This document shows, piece after piece, positions 60,460 to 64,000 of a stretch of DNA of 64,000 bases. Position numbers and translations under genes: made by a program. The stretch lies in contig NZ_CP116968.1 in NCBI RefSeq assembly GCF_032051675.1, positions 3,775,001 through 3,839,000 on the forward strand, given 5' to 3'. The notes under the pieces are model-generated. The model had not been told where the DNA came from, searched no databases, and worked only from the letters and a program-made list of their open reading frames with translations. Each line of letters begins with the position of its first letter. The first letter of the stretch is position 1. The DNA is from Candidatus Nitrospira neomarina. GTDB taxonomy: Bacteria > Nitrospirota > Nitrospiria > Nitrospirales > UBA8639.

Positions 60460-61281
60460 TCACCCTTGAGGTTGCTGCGGGTGTTTCAACGCGTAATGGT
60501 AACTGGTGTGATGAGCATGATTTCCTGGGATGCTCCCGTATTGCGCGGTGAAGGTCACAGGGTAGCCCACATGCTCGTACAAAACCTTTTCGGTAAATCC
60601 AAGGTACACGGACGGGGGCACCTCCGGCACCAGATCGCAACTGTTCACAATCCGATAAATATGAGCGAGGCCGTTGTTAAGAAAGGTGGCCAACCTTGGA
60701 TCGCAGGCACGGGGACCCGCCAAATTGTATTGAAAGACTAATGGTGTTTGTAGCGTAAATGCGTTGGCCATCAAGTCCGGTGTAGACACCATGGCCAAGG
60801 CTGCACCCAGACTATGGCCGGTGATGTACAACGTGCGAATGCCTTCCAGTGAATTGAGTTGCGATAAGAGCGACTGACGAAGGGATTTATACAGGTCAAA
60901 GAATCCCTCATGCACGAGGCCAACATTGGAAACGTGTGGCACCTCGTAAGGAACTTGTTTGATTTCGGCGTCGTTGTACCAATCCTCCAGGGTTTCGGTC
61001 CCGCGAAAAATGACATAGGCCTTGTCGTCCTGCCGGGTAACCAACGCAAAAGGTTCCAAATCCCTAAATAAGAGCACCTCGGAATTTCCCCAGATCGGTT
61101 CGCCGAAGCGGTAAGGCGAGTCACGAGGAGGTTGCCAACGCAAATTGAGGGGCGTGTGTGGTCTGCCCTGCTGTACCCATTGGTAGTACATCCCATAAGC
61201 CAAATCCACGAGATCGGAACATTCCAGGGCCTCGGCCAAGTTGAACGGAGTCGATGGGAAATACATGGGTTTGCTCGACAC
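60460..61281 (-). CDS. Class 3 lipase family protein
   Basis: This 273-aa protein is an alpha/beta hydrolase of the lipase_3 group: VTRQDDKAYVIFRGTETLEDW, VHEGFFDLYKSL, nucleophile Ser in ITGHSLGAALAMV, NLAGPRACDP, catalytic Asp in RIVNSCDLVPEVPP, and a C-terminal His in GNHAHHTSYHY. No signal peptide is seen, so it may be cytoplasmic or exported otherwise. The start is a GTG at 61281 or an ATG at 61266. Confidence 0.88.
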   Translation of the reverse strand: MSSKPMYFPSTPFNLAEALECSDLVDLAYGMYYQWVQQGRPHTPLNLRWQPPRDSPYRFGEPIWGNSEVLLFRDLEPFALVTRQDDKAYVIFRGTETLEDWYNDAEIKQVPYEVPHVSNVGLVHEGFFDLYKSLRQSLLSQLNSLEGIRTLYITGHSLGAALAMVSTPDLMANAFTLQTPLVFQYNLAGPRACDPRLATFLNNGLAHIYRIVNSCDLVPEVPPSVYLGFTEKVLYEHVGYPVTFTAQYGSIPGNHAHHTSYHYALKHPQQPQG

Positions 61282-61346
61282 GACAAGTACTTCTACCCTA
61301 TTTCCGGCATATGAAGGGTGGTGGAGATATTCAATGCGGATCGCCT

Positions 61347-62093
61347 TTACGCCTTAATGCCGTCGATCATGATCCCTGGGGGACATCGGAGAATGTCCTC
61401 CCAGTAGTCTCCTTCTTCAGACGTTTGTGGAATGGGGGCGAGGGTCAGTTTATGGAATGTGACTTCTCGAAACCCAGCGTCGTGAAGCGCCGACTCGTAG
61501 ACCTCGATCGGCATGTAATAATTCTCGATTTCAATTGATGAGTCGTCCAGGAGAATCGTCCAGACAAGAGGAGCGCCTTCGTACACGGAATCGTGCAACC
61601 GGACCTGGAATCCGTATTTTCCGTAGTCCGGCGGGTGAGCCTGCATCGAGTACAAATCAGGATTGACGATTAAGGTTACGAACCGTCCGCCAGATCTGAT
61701 GCGCCGGGCCAGCCCGCGACACATGACTCCGAGTTCCTCACGATCGTGTGCATACACGAGCAGCCAGTTGGAGACAGAGATATCAAACTGTTGTGCTGAT
61801 TCTGTTGCTCTTGCATCCTCTACGCGATATTCGATGCCGAGCGGTTCACGGGCCTCCTGCCAGCGAGCCAGTCCGATCATCTCTTCGGAAATGTCGACGC
61901 CGACCACTTCAGCCGCACCTGCCTTGCGGAGTTCTCGCGTCAACCATCCTTCCCCACAGGCAACATCGATCACGGACTTACCGGTAAGATCGCCGATTAA
62001 ATTCATCATTGAAAACAGCTCGAGCCTGGAGCGCCACGGCTGCTCCTTACCTTCCTTGTATTGTTTGGCAATTTGATTGTAGTCCGTTGTCAT
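61347..62093 (-). CDS. SAM-dependent methyltransferase
   Basis: This 248-aa protein starts at the ATG at 62093 (AAAGGTG upstream). Class I methyltransferase motifs: VIDVACGEGWLTRELRKAGAAEVVGVDIS (motif I and acidic loop), YRVEDARA, SNWLLVYAHDREEL and GGRFVTLIVNPDL. The C-terminal half varies as in UbiE/toxoflavin-type enzymes. The substrate is unknown. Confidence 0.92.
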   Translation of the reverse strand: MTTDYNQIAKQYKEGKEQPWRSRLELFSMMNLIGDLTGKSVIDVACGEGWLTRELRKAGAAEVVGVDISEEMIGLARWQEAREPLGIEYRVEDARATESAQQFDISVSNWLLVYAHDREELGVMCRGLARRIRSGGRFVTLIVNPDLYSMQAHPPDYGKYGFQVRLHDSVYEGAPLVWTILLDDSSIEIENYYMPIEVYESALHDAGFREVTFHKLTLAPIPQTSEEGDYWEDILRCPPGIMIDGIKA

Positions 62094-62597
62094 GTTCACC
62101 TTTGTCCGTTGATATCCGCAAAAACTGTCGTTGTCGCGGCAGTGATCGATTTCCCACATTTACAGCAGCGCTTAACTTCATGGCAATTTTACCGTCTCGT
62201 TTTCGATATGTCATGGCATCACTTGAGGTCTTTACCAATGAACGGTGACAGCGACTTCATACGAAAATATCCACAAAAATTGTTATTCTGATTGAAACGA
62301 GCAACACTCATTTCGGATACTGGTTGAGTGCGTTCACAACCTGTGAGAGTGGGAGGAGGTTTAATCTGGGAGCAGTCATCAAGGTCTCCGGATTTTTACA
62401 GACCGGTCCGGCTTGAGGGCCAATAATCATAATTTCACATTCTTTTTTGGCTTTTCAAATATTGTTGGTTATTCCCATCTTTCCGAATTGAGCAATGAGT
62501 GTGGCGGGTCTGTTGTCGAAGAGTGACTGCGTCGTCCGTCCTGAAAAAGTTTGGTGATATCGCTTCCTTTTTTTACTAAGAAAAATGCATCTGTCAT
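62094..62597. other. Intergenic region
   Basis: No supported gene. It contains the methyltransferase promoter and AT-rich DNA between 62260 and 62480. Confidence 0.3.
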
Positions 62598-62988
62598 TCA
62601 TGAGGACAAAATTTCAACCAATTGCATCATGCCTCGATCCTCATGGACCAGATTGTGGCAATGAAAGACATACTTGCCGGTAAACACCTCGTATCGCGTA
62701 CGCATAGTTTCTGTCGCAGGCGGATTGGTTCTAACAAGGATAGTGTCCCGCCAGAGCGGATCTACGGGTTTTCCCATTTATTGTGATCACTTGGAATGGA
62801 TTGACATGTATGTGAAACGGATGGTTACCGTTCTTCGATGATAATGTCCACTCCTGGACCCCATGCAGTTTCATCGTCCAATCCACACGGGTGTGATCGA
62901 ACTCTTTTCCATCAATCATGAGGTCGAGTTAATGGGGATTCTTTCGGGGGCTTTTTTTGTCAGGCAATCTTCCATGGTCTGAAGCCAT
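62598..62988 (-). pseudogene. Multicopper oxidase C-terminal cupredoxin, nonsense and frameshift
   Basis: From the ATG at 62988 (GGAGC upstream) the frame reads MASDHGRLPDKKSPRKNPH, then an in-frame TAA, then LDLMIDGKEFDHTRVDWTMKL with HPFHIHVNPFQV. A one-base shift at the ACCC run follows, then VDPLWRDTILVRTNPP and FHCHNLVHEDRGMM to the stop. HIH and HCHxxxHxxxGMM are type 1 and type 2/3 copper ligands. Only the last domain of a roughly 500-aa enzyme is present. Confidence 0.8.
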
Positions 62989-63180
62989 GGTGTTGCTCCT
63001 TTCCAATAAATGATCAAAACTTTCGACATTCATGCCATCTGGAATAAAAAACGGAATAATTTATTGGAGACTTCAAGATACATCTGATGGATCTGCGGGA
63101 TATGGCTTTGTATACTATCGTTTTATTGATTTCCAATAAAGGTACATTTGCAGATATCTGAGTATAAGTGGAGAGAAATT

Positions 63181-64000
63181 ATGTCAGCCCAATATGATGC
63201 CGTTGTGATTGGGAGTGGTCACAACGGACTGACATGTGCCTGTTATCTTGCGAAAGCCGGCCTCAAGGTCCTCGTACTAGAGCAGTATCATTCGATCGGT
63301 GGTATGACCAATACGGAAGAGCTGACCCTACCCGGCTTTATGTCTGACACGCATGCGATTTGTCTTCAGGTCGCGAACTTTTCGCCGGCCCTCCATGAGC
63401 TGCAGTTAGCCCGATACGGTTTCGAGCTGATCTATTCCGATCCTTGCCTTACTCACGTCTTTCCAGATGGCCGCTCGATCTCCGTGCGTCGGAACCTGGA
63501 TGAAACGTGTCACAGTATCGCTCAATTCTCAGAAAGGGATTCTATAACGTGGCGCAGGCTATACGAACGATTTCTTGACGTGAAGGAGCAGATTGTCCGT
63601 TCAATCAATAGTCCACCACCGACTTTTTCTGACCAAGCGGCGGTCTTGCAGCGTTTGCCTGGTGGTCTCGACGAATACCGCTTTCAACTGCAAACATTCC
63701 GATCATGGTGCGACGGGATGTTTGAAGCGGAAGAAACCAAAGTTCTCTTCGGTTCCTGGGATTTGCATGTGGGTGCTTCTCCGGATGACGTGGGGGGGGG
63801 CGAGCTTAGCCTGGCTTTTTTCTATGGTCATCCAGCACTTTGGGAATAATGTGGTAAAGGGGGGTATGCGCCATCTTCCTCTCGCACTGGCCGGATATCT
63901 CGAAGCTCATAACGGGGAGATCAGGACAGGTGCTCGAGTTAATAACATCGTGGTTGAGAATAGAAAGGCGATTGCGGTACGGCTTGTCGATGGTGAAGAG
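63181..64000 (+). CDS. Phytoene desaturase-like FAD oxidoreductase, frameshifted at a 9-G tract and cut by the window edge
   Basis: The ATG at 63181 follows GGAGAG. The N terminus has the FAD motif VVIGSGHNGLTCACYLAKAG and VLEQYHSIGGMTNTEE, as in CrtI/CrtD-type desaturases and carotenoid isomerases. The frame ends early at 63849. Removing one G from the nine Gs at 63792-63800 restores GGASLAWLFSMVIQHFGNNVV and an open frame to the window end. The gene is therefore partial and either frameshifted or mis-called in sequence. Confidence 0.8.

Noticed and set aside
1-64000. tRNA, rRNA and CRISPR arrays
   Set aside because: Looked for by eye on both strands; none could be supported.

Overview
The window looks like a chromosomal segment of a Nitrospira-type bacterium (Nitrospirota). 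This is inferred from many periplasmic c-type cytochromes, a sulfite dehydrogenase (SorAB) pair, many PAS/histidine-kinase/receiver proteins, lipoproteins, and a dispersed repeat that encodes the peptide MARTPLAAFFNRP. No rRNA, tRNA or CRISPR array was seen, so the assignment is moderate confidence.

Layout. 1-3.4 kb (minus strand): a two-PAS histidine kinase cut by the window edge, a tetraheme cytochrome and a single-domain response regulator. 3.4-8.3 kb: a CoA-disulfide-reductase-like pseudogene interrupted by a 188-bp repeat, pyruvate kinase, sorA-sorB, and a decayed cytochrome gene carrying a second copy of the repeat. 8.2-11.1 kb: a secreted protein, a beta-propeller protein, a monoheme cytochrome and a DUF1264 lipoprotein, all minus strand. 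11.4-15.2 kb: a sulfane-sulfur module made of a rhodanese membrane protein, a persulfide dioxygenase-rhodanese fusion, and a FisR-like sigma54 activator. 15.2-18.6 kb: a large periplasmic protein, a cupredoxin, small genes and the third intact repeat. 18.9-22.1 kb (plus): SelO, an SDR and a membrane zinc peptidase. 22.1-25.2 kb: an AT-richer patch with a truncated KAP-type protein and a broken PIN toxin. 25.2-34.3 kb: mixed housekeeping genes, including a split arginine dihydrolase/ornithine cyclodeaminase pair. 34.4-41.8 kb (minus): a three-gene signalling operon, a SirB1-like protein, an ABC exporter and a Lon-N-terminal protein. 41.8-49.3 kb: secreted and outer-membrane proteins and a phosphopantetheinyl transferase. 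49.9-54.9 kb (plus): an unusual cassette of two secreted tail-collar-like proteins (HxH motifs) followed by a 1192-residue protein with a beta-rich front and membrane-active-looking helices. 55-64 kb: a rhodanese lipoprotein, hipBA, a HEPN-like protein, and several frameshifted genes (methyltransferase, multicopper oxidase, phytoene-desaturase-like).

The most coherent regulatory story is in the sulfur module. The FisR-like regulator has a Cys-rich PAS domain, a GAFTGA AAA+ domain and a Fis-type HTH. It sits directly upstream of the persulfide dioxygenase operon. That operon has a GG-N10-GC (-24/-12) promoter and an upstream 14-bp palindrome, GTTAACGCGTTAAC. The same arrangement (GTTAACACGTTAAC plus a -24/-12 promoter) occurs 10 kb away in front of the lone response regulator, so the window appears to show two members of one sigma54 regulon. 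With SorAB next door, persulfide to sulfite to sulfate oxidation can be drawn from this window alone.

The best candidates for undescribed biology are the 49.9-54.9 kb collar/large-protein cassette, the sigma54 palindrome regulon, and the mobile 188-bp repeat with 7-10 bp target duplications. Several coordinates below use start codons chosen by ribosome-binding sites rather than the longest frame.
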